From Bradyrhizobium murdochi (GTDB taxonomy: Bacteria; Pseudomonadota; Alphaproteobacteria; Rhizobiales; Xanthobacteraceae), in contig NZ_AXAU01000005.1 of NCBI RefSeq assembly GCF_000472965.1, positions 1 through 64,000 on the forward strand: a stretch of 64,000 nucleotides of DNA. Direction: 5' to 3'. This document shows positions 44,710 through 53,604 of the stretch, in pieces; the stretch's first letter is position 1; each line of letters begins with the position of its first letter. The notes beneath the pieces are model-generated. The model had not been told where the DNA came from. It ran no database searches and worked only from the letters and a program-made list of their open reading frames with translations. The translations under genes were made by a program, and so were the position numbers.

Positions 44710-46239
44710 ATGCGTATGCAAAAAAAGCTCGGCGTTGCAATTCTGGCGGCGGTTCTGTCGGGTGTCGCTGCTTTGCCCGCTTCTGCGCAGAAATCCGCCG
44801 ACGCGCTGCGGATCGTGATGCGCGACGCGCTGCCCAACATCGATCCCTTCTATAACAATTTGCGCACCGGCGTGGTGATGCATCACCAGGGCTGGGACGC
44901 GCTCGTCTACCGCAATCCGGACACGTTCAAGCTGGAACCGCTACTCGCAACCGAATGGAAGCTGCCGGATCCGACCACGATCGAGTTCACGCTGCGGCCG
45001 GGCGTCAAATTCCATGACGGCAGCGAGCTTACGGCTGCTGATGTCGTCTACACGATCAACCTCGTGGCCGATCCGGCGAGTCGGGTGTCGACGCCAGCGA
45101 ATTACAACTGGATCGACAAGGCCGAGAAGATCGGCGATCTGTCGGTGCGCGTCACGTTGAAGCGGCCGAATCCGGCGGCACTGGAATATTTCGCGCTGGT
45201 GCTGCCGATCTATCCCAAGGCCTATCGCGAGAAGGTCGGTGCGGAAGGCTACGCCAAGGCGCCGGTCGGCGCGGGTCCGTACAAGATCACCAAGGTGGAG
45301 CCAGGTGTTTCCATCGACTTCGAGCGGTTCGACGATTATTGGGCCGGCAGTCCCAAGGGCAAGCCTGCGATCAAGAAGATGAGCGTGCGCTTCGTGCCTG
45401 ATGCCGCGACCGAGATGACGGAATTGCTCGCCGGCCGCGCCGACTGGATCTGGAACATGAATCCGGACCAGCTCGAGTCCGTGAACCGGATGCCGCATCT
45501 GCAGGCGGTGCGCAAGGAATCGATGCGGATCGGCTATCTCTCGCTCGACTCCGCGGGCCGCACCGGCGCCGACAATCCCCTGACCAAGCAGAAGGTGCGC
45601 CAGGCGATCTGGCACGCTATCGACCGCAAGGCGATTGCCGAGAAGCTCGTCACTGGCGGCAGCCGCGTTCCCGCCGCGCCCTGCTTCCCGTCGCAGTTCG
45701 GCTGCGATGCCGAAGCGGCGGTGGCTTACGACTACAATCCGGCAAAGGCCAAGCAGCTTCTCACTGAAGCCGGCTATCCCGACGGCTTTGACGTGGAGCT
45801 CGCAAGCTATGTACTCCCGCAATGGGGATCATCGGTGCAGAACTACCTGCACGCCGTCGGCATCCGCGCCAAGCTCAACCAGCTCCAGACCGCGGCGCTG
45901 ATCCAGCGCGCCAAGGCGGGCGAGCTGCGCGCCTATCTCGGAAGCTGGGGCAGCTACTCGATCAACGACGTCTCGGCCATCATGCCCAATTTCTTCGACG
46001 GCGGCGCCGACGACTATGCGCGCGATCCCGAGGTGCAGAAGCTGTTGGTGCAGGGCGGGTCGACCATCAATCCGGAAGCGCGCAAGGAGGCCTATTCGGC
46101 GGCGATCAAGAAGATAACCGAGCAGGCCTACTGGGCGCCGCTGCACACCTATGTGACGACCTACGGCCACTCCAAGCAGCTCGATTTCACGCCATACCCG
46201 GACGAACTGCCGCGGTTCTATCTGGCGAAGTGGAAGTAG
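44710..46239 (+). CDS. Peptide-binding periplasmic protein (SBP family 5)
   Basis: Substrate receptor of the importer, about 509 residues. A signal peptide (VAILAAVLSGVAALPASA) is followed by family 5 features: LATEWKLPDPTTIEFTLRPG, VKFHDGSELTAADVVYTINL, and PVGAGPYKITKVEPG. The ATG at 44710 has GGAG 6 nt upstream and is preferred to the one at 44698. The gene lies at the distal end of the operon, which is less usual than first position. Confidence 0.94.
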   Translation: MRMQKKLGVAILAAVLSGVAALPASAQKSADALRIVMRDALPNIDPFYNNLRTGVVMHHQGWDALVYRNPDTFKLEPLLATEWKLPDPTTIEFTLRPGVKFHDGSELTAADVVYTINLVADPASRVSTPANYNWIDKAEKIGDLSVRVTLKRPNPAALEYFALVLPIYPKAYREKVGAEGYAKAPVGAGPYKITKVEPGVSIDFERFDDYWAGSPKGKPAIKKMSVRFVPDAATEMTELLAGRADWIWNMNPDQLESVNRMPHLQAVRKESMRIGYLSLDSAGRTGADNPLTKQKVRQAIWHAIDRKAIAEKLVTGGSRVPAAPCFPSQFGCDAEAAVAYDYNPAKAKQLLTEAGYPDGFDVELASYVLPQWGSSVQNYLHAVGIRAKLNQLQTAALIQRAKAGELRAYLGSWGSYSINDVSAIMPNFFDGGADDYARDPEVQKLLVQGGSTINPEARKEAYSAAIKKITEQAYWAPLHTYVTTYGHSKQLDFTPYPDELPRFYLAKWK

Positions 46240-46327
46240 AGGTTCTTGTCGCGTCGGCCGTTCGACCAATCGTCATGTGGACGCCGGGCTGCTTCCCGGC
46301 GTTCCACTCGCCGCGATCGCGCGCCGC

Positions 46328-47065
46328 TTAGGATGATGCTGCCAAGCCGCGGTTGTAACCTCGGTCGCCGAATCGCTCGATAATATCCGCGAGTGGGATA
46401 TGGCCGACACAAGCGCCTAGTCCCGAACCAATGTCTCCGCTCTCCAGTGCCGTTGCATAGATGACGGCGGGGTCGGCCTCAATGCGCCGGCGCACCGCGG
46501 CGAGTTTTGGCCAGCGTGCCGGATCGGCGACTTGATGGAAGTCGAGCCATCGCGCGACGCCGACCAGAATGCCGTCGGCCAGCGTCGGGCGCTCACCCAT
46601 GAGAAAAGGATGATCCCCGATCATGGCTTCGAGCTTGTCATGCCGCTCGATCACCCGTGCGGCGCCGAACTCGCGTAGCGATGCCTGCATTTGCGGGTTC
46701 GGATTCGCCATCTCCATCGCGGCCCACAACGGCGCGAAGGCGCCGGTGAAGCCCGTGTTAACAAAGCCGATCAGTTGATGCATCCGGTCTGCTTCCGGCG
46801 AAAGCGGTGCGAAGCTGATGCGCCGCTCGCTGTCTCTTGCCTCGAGCCAGGCGGCGATCGCCATCGTCTCGGTCAGCGCCCGCCCTGCATCCGTGATCAA
46901 GACCGGCGTTTCATGTCGCGCATTGATGCGGGCATAGGAAGGGTCGCGCATCTCGCCGAGCATATCGACGCGGCACAGCCGATAGGGTTTGCCAAGCCAT
47001 TCAAGGGCGGCGACGAGCCCCATCGAGCTTCCGGCCGGGAAGCCATAAACAAGAATCGGTTCCAT
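46328..47065 (-). CDS. Glutathione S-transferase family protein
   Basis: A 245-residue GST-like protein. The N-terminal thioredoxin-like half reads LVYGFPAGSSMGLVAALEWL then HETPVLITDAGRALTETMAI (cis-Pro loop and Glu-Thr), and the helical C-terminal half has GDHPFLMGERPTLADGILVG. The substrate is unknown. It is divergent from an HxlR regulator 110 nt away, which probably controls it. Confidence 0.9.
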   Translation of the reverse strand: MEPILVYGFPAGSSMGLVAALEWLGKPYRLCRVDMLGEMRDPSYARINARHETPVLITDAGRALTETMAIAAWLEARDSERRISFAPLSPEADRMHQLIGFVNTGFTGAFAPLWAAMEMANPNPQMQASLREFGAARVIERHDKLEAMIGDHPFLMGERPTLADGILVGVARWLDFHQVADPARWPKLAAVRRRIEADPAVIYATALESGDIGSGLGACVGHIPLADIIERFGDRGYNRGLAASS

Positions 47066-47174
47066 TGGTATGTTCTCCGTGATTTCTGCCGATCACGCTG
47101 CGCAGCGTGACTGGAATCTACGGATGGCGCTGCCCAAGTAAATTACGCACCTTTTTGTAACCACGAGTGATCAG

Positions 47175-47519
47175 ATGAAAGATCTCGTCTCCCGCTGTCC
47201 CATCGAAGAAGTGATGCAGGTCATCAGCGGTCGCTGGCCCAGCTTGCTGATTTACTATCTGAAGCAGGGCACGAAACGGTTCAGCGACCTGCGCAGGGAC
47301 AACCCCACCATCTCGCACAAGATGCTCACCCTGGAGCTTCGCAAGCTGGAGGAAGCTGGCATTGTCGAGCGCAGTGAGTTCGAGGGATATCCGTTGCGCG
47401 TGGAATATGATCTGACGCCGGCCGGTCTCAAGCTCGTGCCGTTGCTTGACGCCCTGGGCGACTGGTGGGATGCGACGGCCGCTGGCCGCAGTACGTTGCC
47501 GGTCCAGCTAACGGAATAA
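47175..47519 (+). CDS. HxlR-family transcriptional regulator
   Basis: A 114-residue winged-helix regulator. CPIEEVMQVISGRWPSLLIY is the HxlR N-terminal signature with the redox-type Cys near residue 6, and FSDLRRDNPTISHKMLTLEL contains the recognition helix. HxlR proteins often respond to electrophiles and control the divergent gene, here a glutathione S-transferase. The shared 110-nt region is the likely operator. Confidence 0.93.
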   Translation: MKDLVSRCPIEEVMQVISGRWPSLLIYYLKQGTKRFSDLRRDNPTISHKMLTLELRKLEEAGIVERSEFEGYPLRVEYDLTPAGLKLVPLLDALGDWWDATAAGRSTLPVQLTE

Positions 47520-47756
47520 TCCGGGAGACCAACAGGTCAGGTCAACGCTGGTCCGGCTCCGGCTGGTCTCTGTTCCGGATCGTTAGCCCATTGACTTCAC
47601 ACCATTCCCTCAGGCCTTTTCGGTCGCCTTCTTCTCGAAATCGTACCATCGGTCGAGCGCCCGCCTTCTCTCCTGCTTACCCGGCGATGCCGCTTCCCTC
47701 TCGCGCTGCCCTAATCAAAATCGAGTCCACATGCTATTGTTTGACTTGCGCGCTGT

Positions 47757-49232
47757 TCAATCCCTCGTCACATGAACGCCGGACGTGCGCCCCCCATTCC
47801 ACTTGCCACCGATCGCGCGCTCGATCTGCGCCGCGAGTTGCAGCAACAGCCCGTCATTCGCCTGCTTCGCGATGGCCTGGATGCCGAGCGGCAGGCCGTG
47901 CTCGTGGGTGGCGAGCGGCAGCGAGATCGCCGGGATGCCGCAGAGATTGGCGAGTGGGGTAAAGGCAAAATTGCGCCAGAGATTGCCGAACCAGTTCAGC
48001 ACGTCGGGATTGTCGCTGATCGTGAGATATTCGGTGGTGCCGACCTTTGGCGTCGGCAGCGCGGTGATCGGCGTCAGGATAATGTCCCAGTCCTCGAAGA
48101 ACGCGCCGAAGCCGCGCGAGGTCGTGTTGAACACGGCCTGCATGCGGGCACGGTCGGCGTAGGACGTGTGTCGGCCATGCTCCCAGATCCGGATGTTGAT
48201 CGGCTCGATCAGATCTTCCGGCGGCTGTTCGAGGCCGCGCGCCGCCAGCATGTTGGAGATCACCACGGCAAAATTGCTGATGTAGCAGGTGGTCTGCGCC
48301 GCGAAGGCTTCCCCATAGTCCAGATCGGGCAGGGCGTAATCGACGTGATGGCCGAGGCCTTCGAGAAAGCGCCCAGCCTTCTGCAGCTCGGCTGCGATAT
48401 GCGGCGTCGCGCGATAATCGCCCCACTGGTACGACAGCGCGATTTTCAGCCGGGCAGGATCATGTGTGATCATCCGCGTATACGGCTCCGGCGGACTCCA
48501 GAACGGCATGAATTCGCCCGGTGCCGGACCGCGGCAGGCATCGACGAAGGCCGCGGTATCGCGCACCGTGCGCGACTGGCAGCCTTGAATCGAAACCAGT
48601 CCGCTCAAATCGGAGAGGTGCGGCGACAGCGAGAACACGCCGCGCGAGACTTTCAGTCCGATATTGCCGTTGACGCCGGCGGGAATCCGGATCGAGCCGC
48701 CGCCATCGGTCGCATGCGCGATCGGCACCGCGCCGGCGGCGACCATCGCAGCGCTGCCGGCAGACGATCCGCAGGTGGTGTAGTCGGTATTCCAGGGGTT
48801 GCGGGTAACGTAGACGGCGGGATTGTCCGCCGAGCTACAGACGCCGAATTCCGGCGTAGTCGTGCGCCCGATCAGATTGAGCCCGGCCGCCCGCATCTTC
48901 CGCGTCAGGAAAGTATCCGCGGTGGCGCGATTGCCGCGCATGAACAGCGAGCCCATTTCCTGCAGCCGGCCCTTCAATGTCGGACCGAGGTCCTTCATCA
49001 GGAACGGAAGTCCGGCAAACGGGCCGCCGAGATTGGTGCCATCGGTGGCGGGATCGGCGACCGCGTCCTCGAACACTTCGACGACACCCGACAGTGCGGG
49101 ATCGACCTTGGCAATGGCGGCGGCGGCCTGCGCCGCCAATTCTTTGGCCGTCAGCTCGCCCTTCGCGACACGTGCGGCCAGTGCCACGCCATCATGATCG
49201 GCCCATTCGTCCCAGCTCATCGGCAAGTTCAT
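47757..49232 (-). CDS. Amidase signature family protein
   Basis: Amide hydrolase of the amidase signature family, 491 residues. The Ser-cisSer-Lys triad is visible: Lys in GLPFLMKDLG (about residue 80) and Ser residues in TTCGSSAGSAAMVAAGAVPI with TDGGGSIRIPA. The full length is normal. The substrate is not predictable. A VapB-type antitoxin gene ends 5 nt upstream of its start. Confidence 0.92.
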   Translation of the reverse strand: MNLPMSWDEWADHDGVALAARVAKGELTAKELAAQAAAAIAKVDPALSGVVEVFEDAVADPATDGTNLGGPFAGLPFLMKDLGPTLKGRLQEMGSLFMRGNRATADTFLTRKMRAAGLNLIGRTTTPEFGVCSSADNPAVYVTRNPWNTDYTTCGSSAGSAAMVAAGAVPIAHATDGGGSIRIPAGVNGNIGLKVSRGVFSLSPHLSDLSGLVSIQGCQSRTVRDTAAFVDACRGPAPGEFMPFWSPPEPYTRMITHDPARLKIALSYQWGDYRATPHIAAELQKAGRFLEGLGHHVDYALPDLDYGEAFAAQTTCYISNFAVVISNMLAARGLEQPPEDLIEPINIRIWEHGRHTSYADRARMQAVFNTTSRGFGAFFEDWDIILTPITALPTPKVGTTEYLTISDNPDVLNWFGNLWRNFAFTPLANLCGIPAISLPLATHEHGLPLGIQAIAKQANDGLLLQLAAQIERAIGGKWNGGRTSGVHVTRD

Positions 49233-49237
49233 GCAAT

Positions 49238-49471
49238 CTATCCTCTTGGCGGCGTCAGTATCGGATCGTCAATCGCAGCAAAGTTTTCTTCGATCGGCTT
49301 CATCGTCTTGAGCAGAGCGAGCAACCCGCGCTTGCGCACCGGCTCGATTATCAAACGCTCACCGTCACGATGCATCATCGCCTCGTCGCCAGGTAGTTCG
49401 AATTCCACAGGAATACGAACCGCCTGATTGCGACCGTTGCGAAATAGTCTAACCCGTCGGTGCTGAGACAT
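49238..49471 (-). CDS. VapB-type antitoxin, no adjacent toxin
   Basis: A 77-residue protein with the AbrB/SpoVT swapped-hairpin DNA-binding motif VRLFRNGRNQAVRIPVEFEL typical of VapB. The C-terminal tail would wrap a VapC PIN-domain toxin. In the usual vapBC order the toxin follows directly, but here an amidase begins 5 nt downstream and no PIN-domain ORF is near. It may be an orphan or serve a distant VapC. Confidence 0.85.
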   Translation of the reverse strand: MSQHRRVRLFRNGRNQAVRIPVEFELPGDEAMMHRDGERLIIEPVRKRGLLALLKTMKPIEENFAAIDDPILTPPRG

Positions 49472-49515
49472 GGGCCGGGTACCTCAATGGCGTTATTCTG
49501 CTCGTTTGAGATAGC

Positions 49516-50484
49516 TCAAACCTTGATCAGCCGCACCCTTGTCCCCCAGGGATCGGCAGCCTCGATGCCGTTCGTAATAGCGGTTGCCGGCGCGCTCGCC
49601 TGCCGCAAGCGCTGCTCCTGCGCCTGCAGGATCTCCTCCGAGGCGATTTCGAGCGAGAACCATGCAAGTCCCGTGGCCGCATCATCCCGTCGCCCAGCGC
49701 CGGCGCTCTGCCAGACATTGATGCCGAGGTGATGGTGATAGCGCCCCGACGACAGGAACGCAGCGCCGGTGCGCTTGCGGGTCGGGTCGAAGCCGATGGC
49801 GCCGCCATAGAAACGGTCGGCCTGTTCGAGGTCGCCGACGCGCAGGTGCATGTGGCCGATGCGAAGGCCGTCGGGAGCACCGGCATAGTTGGAGATGCGC
49901 GGATTCGTCAGCGTCAGCAGGCCGCCGATATCGAGCGGGTCGGTCGCCATCGCGACCGTGCCGCCATCCCATTTCCAGCTTTCGGGCGCGCGGTCGGCGT
50001 AGACCTCGATGCCGTTGCCTTCGGGATCGTCGAGATAGACGGACTCGCTGACGAGATGATCGGCAAATCCGGAGAGCGGCACCTTGTTCGTTGCGGCGTG
50101 CACCAGCCAGCGGGCGAGATCCTTGCGGGTCGGCATCAGGAAGGCGGTGTGATAGAGGCCGGCGGCATTCCGCGCCTCGCTGGCGGCGCCCGCGCGCAGG
50201 GTGAGATCGAGCAGCGGCACGCCGCCCGCGCCGAGGCGGGCGCCGGTTGCCGTGCGCTGCAAAACGGCGAGCCCGATGGCGTCGCGATAGTAATCGGCGA
50301 CGAGATCGAGATTACGCACGCGCAAGGTCACCATGCCGATCCGCATCGGCGTGCGGTTGGCGAAGGTCGGCCCGGCAGCGCCGTCGGCCCTTCCTTCCGC
50401 CAGCGCTGCCGCCGTGGCGGCCGCGCTCAACGACGAGGCGCTGGCCAGGTGGAGGAGGGTGCGGCGGGTCAGGTCGATGCTCAT
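49516..50484 (-). CDS. Two-domain VOC (extradiol dioxygenase-like) protein with Tat signal
   Basis: A 322-residue protein similar to catechol 2,3-dioxygenase-like (CatE) proteins. It opens with a twin-arginine-like signal (LTRRTLLHLASASSLSAAAT), then two VOC modules: IGMVTLRVRNLDLVADYYRD with HTAFLMPTRKDLARWL, and IGHMHLRVGDLEQADRFYGG with FLSSGRYHHHLGINVW. Metal-ligand His and Glu positions appear kept. A Tat signal would place it in the periplasm with cofactor bound. Confidence 0.85.
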   Translation of the reverse strand: MSIDLTRRTLLHLASASSLSAAATAAALAEGRADGAAGPTFANRTPMRIGMVTLRVRNLDLVADYYRDAIGLAVLQRTATGARLGAGGVPLLDLTLRAGAASEARNAAGLYHTAFLMPTRKDLARWLVHAATNKVPLSGFADHLVSESVYLDDPEGNGIEVYADRAPESWKWDGGTVAMATDPLDIGGLLTLTNPRISNYAGAPDGLRIGHMHLRVGDLEQADRFYGGAIGFDPTRKRTGAAFLSSGRYHHHLGINVWQSAGAGRRDDAATGLAWFSLEIASEEILQAQEQRLRQASAPATAITNGIEAADPWGTRVRLIKV

Positions 50485-50619
50485 GTCAGCTCCGTTTTTC
50501 GATCGGCTCAGCGAAGTAAATCCCGCGCCGGTTCTATGCTCCGCAGCGTCGCAACAGCGCCGGCCGGACGATCGTTGCAGCAGAAGGTTTTGCTCCGAGC
50601 AAGCGATTTTTCAGCCACC

Positions 50620-50723
50620 CATAGGGTGGGCAAAGGCGCTCCTCGCGCCGTGCCCACCATCTATCATCGAGCACGTTTCCCGATGGTGGGCACGCTTCGC
50701 TTTTGCCCACCCTACGAGTTGCG
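50620..50723. repeat. Palindromic intergenic repeat, family G
   Basis: The outer arms tagggtgggcaaa and tttgcccaccctac are complementary, with inner arms cgtgcccaccat and atggtgggcacg. It is the same family as at 32613-32702 and 58077-58174. Confidence 0.8.
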
Positions 50724-50811
50724 AACTGATTAGCCTCGCGCCCAAGCGAAATTTCCATGCGCTTAGCGTGAGGGGCAAATCAGTCGCATCACTCTGCCGT
50801 CACCCATTGAG

Positions 50812-51183
50812 GGGCGCTCGCGATCGTCACGAACGTGCGGTGAGATGCGATGGACGCGGAATGCGCGAGACGTAGGCGCAGGAAGCGTACGGCGAAGTCG
50901 TGTGGTTCGGGCGCCGCGGTGCTGGCGTTAAGCTGCGTGAAACTCTTTGCGCAGCGACGGAGGTAAAAGAGCCGTTCTCCGGAAGTAAGCCGTAAAGCCA
51001 TTGCGCAGGGAAGGCCGGGATGCTCCCGCTGTACCTGTATGCTCGTGTGCATGTTCTTTTGCGCACTTTGCACACGAGACCGCGGGTGCGGCGCGCACCC
51101 GGTCTTCCCTGCGCCCTCTGATCGGAGAGGGCGAAGCGAAGATGCAAACCTCGGGCGCAATGCGTCGCGAGAACTTCACCTCA
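50812..51183. repeat. Dispersed ~370-bp non-coding repeat
   Basis: This block has the features of a dispersed repeat familiar in Bradyrhizobium/Nitrobacter-type genomes, where it is often wrongly annotated as small proteins. It contains a hairpin of gcgggtgcggcgcgcacccg (51083-51102), the phrases ttgcgcagggaaggccggg and ttccctgcgccctctgatcg, and two overlapping minus-strand open frames with unnatural composition. Identity is from memory of the pattern and was not checked by search. Confidence 0.6.
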
Positions 51184-51185
51184 TA

Positions 51186-51296
51186 CTCCGTTGTCGTCAC
51201 CCGCGAAGGCGGGTGACCCAGTATTCCAGAGACGCCAGTGATTGAACCGATAAGCCGCGGCGTACTGGATCCCCGCCTTCGCGGGGATGACAGTTG
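51186..51296. repeat. Palindromic intergenic repeat, family C
   Basis: The arms gtcacccgcgaaggcgggtg and its partner ccccgccttcgcggggatga flank ccgcggcgtactggat, the core shared with the element between fmt and truA. It lies beside the larger dispersed repeat at 50812-51183. Confidence 0.7.
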
Positions 51297-51304
51297 TGCG
51301 TGGG

Positions 51305-51670
51305 CTACGCCCCCGCCGGCACCTGGTCGAGGAAGCCGGTGATGCTGCGGATGCGGCCGTCGCTGAGGACTGCGAAGTCCGTTCCCTTGATCGGGCTGTC
51401 GCCGCCATCGGGGCCGAGGCCCCAGGAGAAGCGGACGTGGTCGCCAAAACCATTGGGCTCGCCGATCAGCCTGAACCTGAAATCCGGAAACTTTTGCTGC
51501 ACACCCGCGATCAGCGCGTCGACGCCGTCGTGCCCATCGCCCGACATCAGCGGGTCGATATAGCGGGCATCGCTGGTCCAGTTCTGGCTGAGAATTTCGC
51601 GGCGGCGGCTTGGCGTCCGCTCGTTCCACAGATCGATGTAGGTGCGGGCAATCTTGTTGATGTCGGTCAT
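51305..51670 (-). CDS. SnoaL/NTF2-like protein
   Basis: A 121-residue NTF2-fold protein. Typical features are the N-terminal helix (INKIARTYIDLWNERTPSRR), WTSDARYIDPLMSGDGHDGV, and FRFRLIGEPNGFGDHVRFSW. The second of two adjacent ATGs (51670) is preferred, with AGGAG 6 nt upstream. Role unknown; relatives include polyketide cyclases and isomerases. Confidence 0.83.
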   Translation of the reverse strand: MTDINKIARTYIDLWNERTPSRRREILSQNWTSDARYIDPLMSGDGHDGVDALIAGVQQKFPDFRFRLIGEPNGFGDHVRFSWGLGPDGGDSPIKGTDFAVLSDGRIRSITGFLDQVPAGA

Positions 51671-51913
51671 CATGCTCTCCTTCGTTTCGGCCGAATGGGC
51701 CGGCTGACCGACTATCGAAAAATCCGACGCGCCAATCGATTACCTCAGAGGTCAAGGATTTCGATTTTTGGCAATCATGCATGTTGCGGATGCGGTGCTG
51801 ACCTATTTCCGACGATCGATCGGGCTAGGGCCTGCGCCGGATCTGGCGTAAAAGCATGCGACATCGGCTCTTGCCGCCCTCATTATGGTGGGACGATCAA
51901 TCGGGGAACGGCT

Positions 51914-53062
51914 GTGGCAGAGAAACCCAAGACGCCGAAGATGCCGGAGCAGCATGCGGGCGCCGACTGGGCGCAGGTATGGCTGTGGCCGCTGGAAGCG
52001 ACGCGATTGGCGCTCGACAGCTACGCCCAATGGTTCGCCGATCCCAAGCCCGCGCCTTCCCACGCGCCGGAGCAGATGCCGCTGGCCTGGACCACGCCAA
52101 ACGTCGTGGCGCTGCAACTTCCGTCGATGCGGCTGCGGGCGTTTTCGCGAGGCAATGCGGGGCAGCCGGTACTCGTTTGCGCGCCCTATGCGCTGCACGG
52201 CGCGCTGGTCGCGGACTTCGCGCCAGGCCACAGTCTGGTAGGGGCGCTGCAACGAGACGGCATGAACCGCATCTATGTCACGGACTGGCGCTCGGCCACG
52301 CCGGAAATGCGCCACCTGTCGATCGACAATTATCTGGCCGAACTCAATGTGGCGATCGACGAGATCGGTGCGCCGGTCGATCTTGTCGGCCTGTGCCAGG
52401 GCGGGTGGCTGTCGCTGGTCTACGCCGCTCGTTTCCCCGGCAAGGTGCGGCGGCTGGTGCTCGCCGGTGCGCCGGTCGATGTTTCCGCGCCGTCAGAGCT
52501 TTCGAAGATGGTGGCCGCACTTCCGCAGGGCGCTTTCGAGCAGATGGTGCAGCAGGGTGAAGGGATCGTGAACGGCGAGCACATGCTGCGGTTCTGGAAC
52601 ATTCCATTCAGCCAGCATGACGTCGAAGCCGTGCTGCAAAGGAATCTTCGCGATGGATCGGACGAGGCGCGCATGCTGCTGGACCGATTCAAGCGCTGGG
52701 ATCGCGAGACGCTGGACCTGCCGGGAGCCTATTATCTCGAGGTGACCGGCCGGGTTTTTCGCGAGAACCAGATCGCTGAAGGGCGTTTCGTCGCGCTCGG
52801 CCGCAGGATCGATCCCGCCGAGGTGCGCGTGCCGGTCTTCCTGCTGGCGGGAGAGAACGACATCGTTGTCCCGCCCCGTCAGGCGTTCGCAACCGCGCGG
52901 CTTTTGGGCACGCCGCCGGCATGGCTGGAACGGGCGTCCGAGCCATGCGGTCATCTCGGCCTTTTCATGGGGCGCAGGGCCTTGCGCCATTCCTGGCGCC
53001 GGATCGCCCGGTGGCTTCAGGCTGATATCGGCGATGTCACGGGCGCACGGATCAGCGCGTGA
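51914..53062 (+). CDS. PHA synthase/depolymerase-like alpha/beta hydrolase
   Basis: A 382-residue protein related in style to polyhydroxyalkanoate synthases and intracellular depolymerases. It has NRIYVTDWRSATPEMRHLSI (the family's DW motif), the elbow VGLCQGGWLSLVYAARFP with Cys161 in place of Ser, an Asp in LAGENDIVVPP, and His in EPCGHLGLF. This Cys-Asp-His set is the PhaC/PhaZ arrangement. The GTG at 51914 follows a GGGGAA. The size is close to class III PhaC, but no phaE or phasin gene is nearby. Confidence 0.8.
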   Translation: MAEKPKTPKMPEQHAGADWAQVWLWPLEATRLALDSYAQWFADPKPAPSHAPEQMPLAWTTPNVVALQLPSMRLRAFSRGNAGQPVLVCAPYALHGALVADFAPGHSLVGALQRDGMNRIYVTDWRSATPEMRHLSIDNYLAELNVAIDEIGAPVDLVGLCQGGWLSLVYAARFPGKVRRLVLAGAPVDVSAPSELSKMVAALPQGAFEQMVQQGEGIVNGEHMLRFWNIPFSQHDVEAVLQRNLRDGSDEARMLLDRFKRWDRETLDLPGAYYLEVTGRVFRENQIAEGRFVALGRRIDPAEVRVPVFLLAGENDIVVPPRQAFATARLLGTPPAWLERASEPCGHLGLFMGRRALRHSWRRIARWLQADIGDVTGARISA

Positions 53063-53132
53063 AAGGCAGATGAAAATGCCCCGGATTGCGCCTGCAATCC
53101 GGGGCAGCAAGATGGGTATCGGTTGGCTGACG

Positions 53133-53483
53133 TTACTTCGCCGCGACCACCATGATCTCGACATTGTACTGCGGGGCGGCGAGCTTGGCCTCGACGGTGG
53201 CGCGCGCTGGCGTGTTGCCGGCCGAGACCCAGCCGTCCCACACCGCGTTCATCTCGGGAAAGGTCTTCATGTCGGTGATGTAGATCGTGGCCGACAAGAG
53301 CTTCGACTTGTCGGTGCCGGCCTTGGCGAGATGGCCGTCGATGATCGAGAGAATGTCCTGAGTCTGCTCGGTCACGCTCTTGCCGGCGGCCTTGCCGGCA
53401 ACGACGCCGGCGAGATAGACGGTGTTGCCGTGGACGACGGCCTGGCTCATGCGAGGTCCGGTTTCGAAGCGCTGGATGGTCAT
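53133..53483 (-). CDS. RidA family protein
   Basis: A 116-residue member of the RidA/YjgF family, which hydrolyses reactive enamine/imine intermediates. Features are GNTVYLAGVVAGKAAGKSVT, QTQDILSIIDGHLAKAGTDK, and NTPARATVEAKLAAPQYNVE containing the conserved Arg and Glu. The length is normal. It lies downstream of the FAD dehydrogenase gene and could detoxify its imine products. Confidence 0.93.
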   Translation of the reverse strand: MTIQRFETGPRMSQAVVHGNTVYLAGVVAGKAAGKSVTEQTQDILSIIDGHLAKAGTDKSKLLSATIYITDMKTFPEMNAVWDGWVSAGNTPARATVEAKLAAPQYNVEIMVVAAK

Positions 53484-53604
53484 ATTGTTCTCCTGATAGG
53501 GGGCGGCGGTTACTTAGCGCGCTCGTGTCCTATGCGCCACTGCGTTATTTGCATTGAGATTGGAGCCGCCATGCCGGGACAAGCCCGGCCATCGCGGCAA
53601 GAAA

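Noticed and set aside
47772..49427. 551-residue plus-strand frame opposite the amidase
   Set aside because: It lies fully across the amidase and VapB genes, which have clear motifs, and shows no domain of its own.
50789..51160. Two overlapping minus-strand ORFs (123 and 106 residues) in the 50.8-51.2 kb block
   Set aside because: They lie in repeat-like DNA with hairpins, overlap each other in different frames, and have no family features; treated as spurious.
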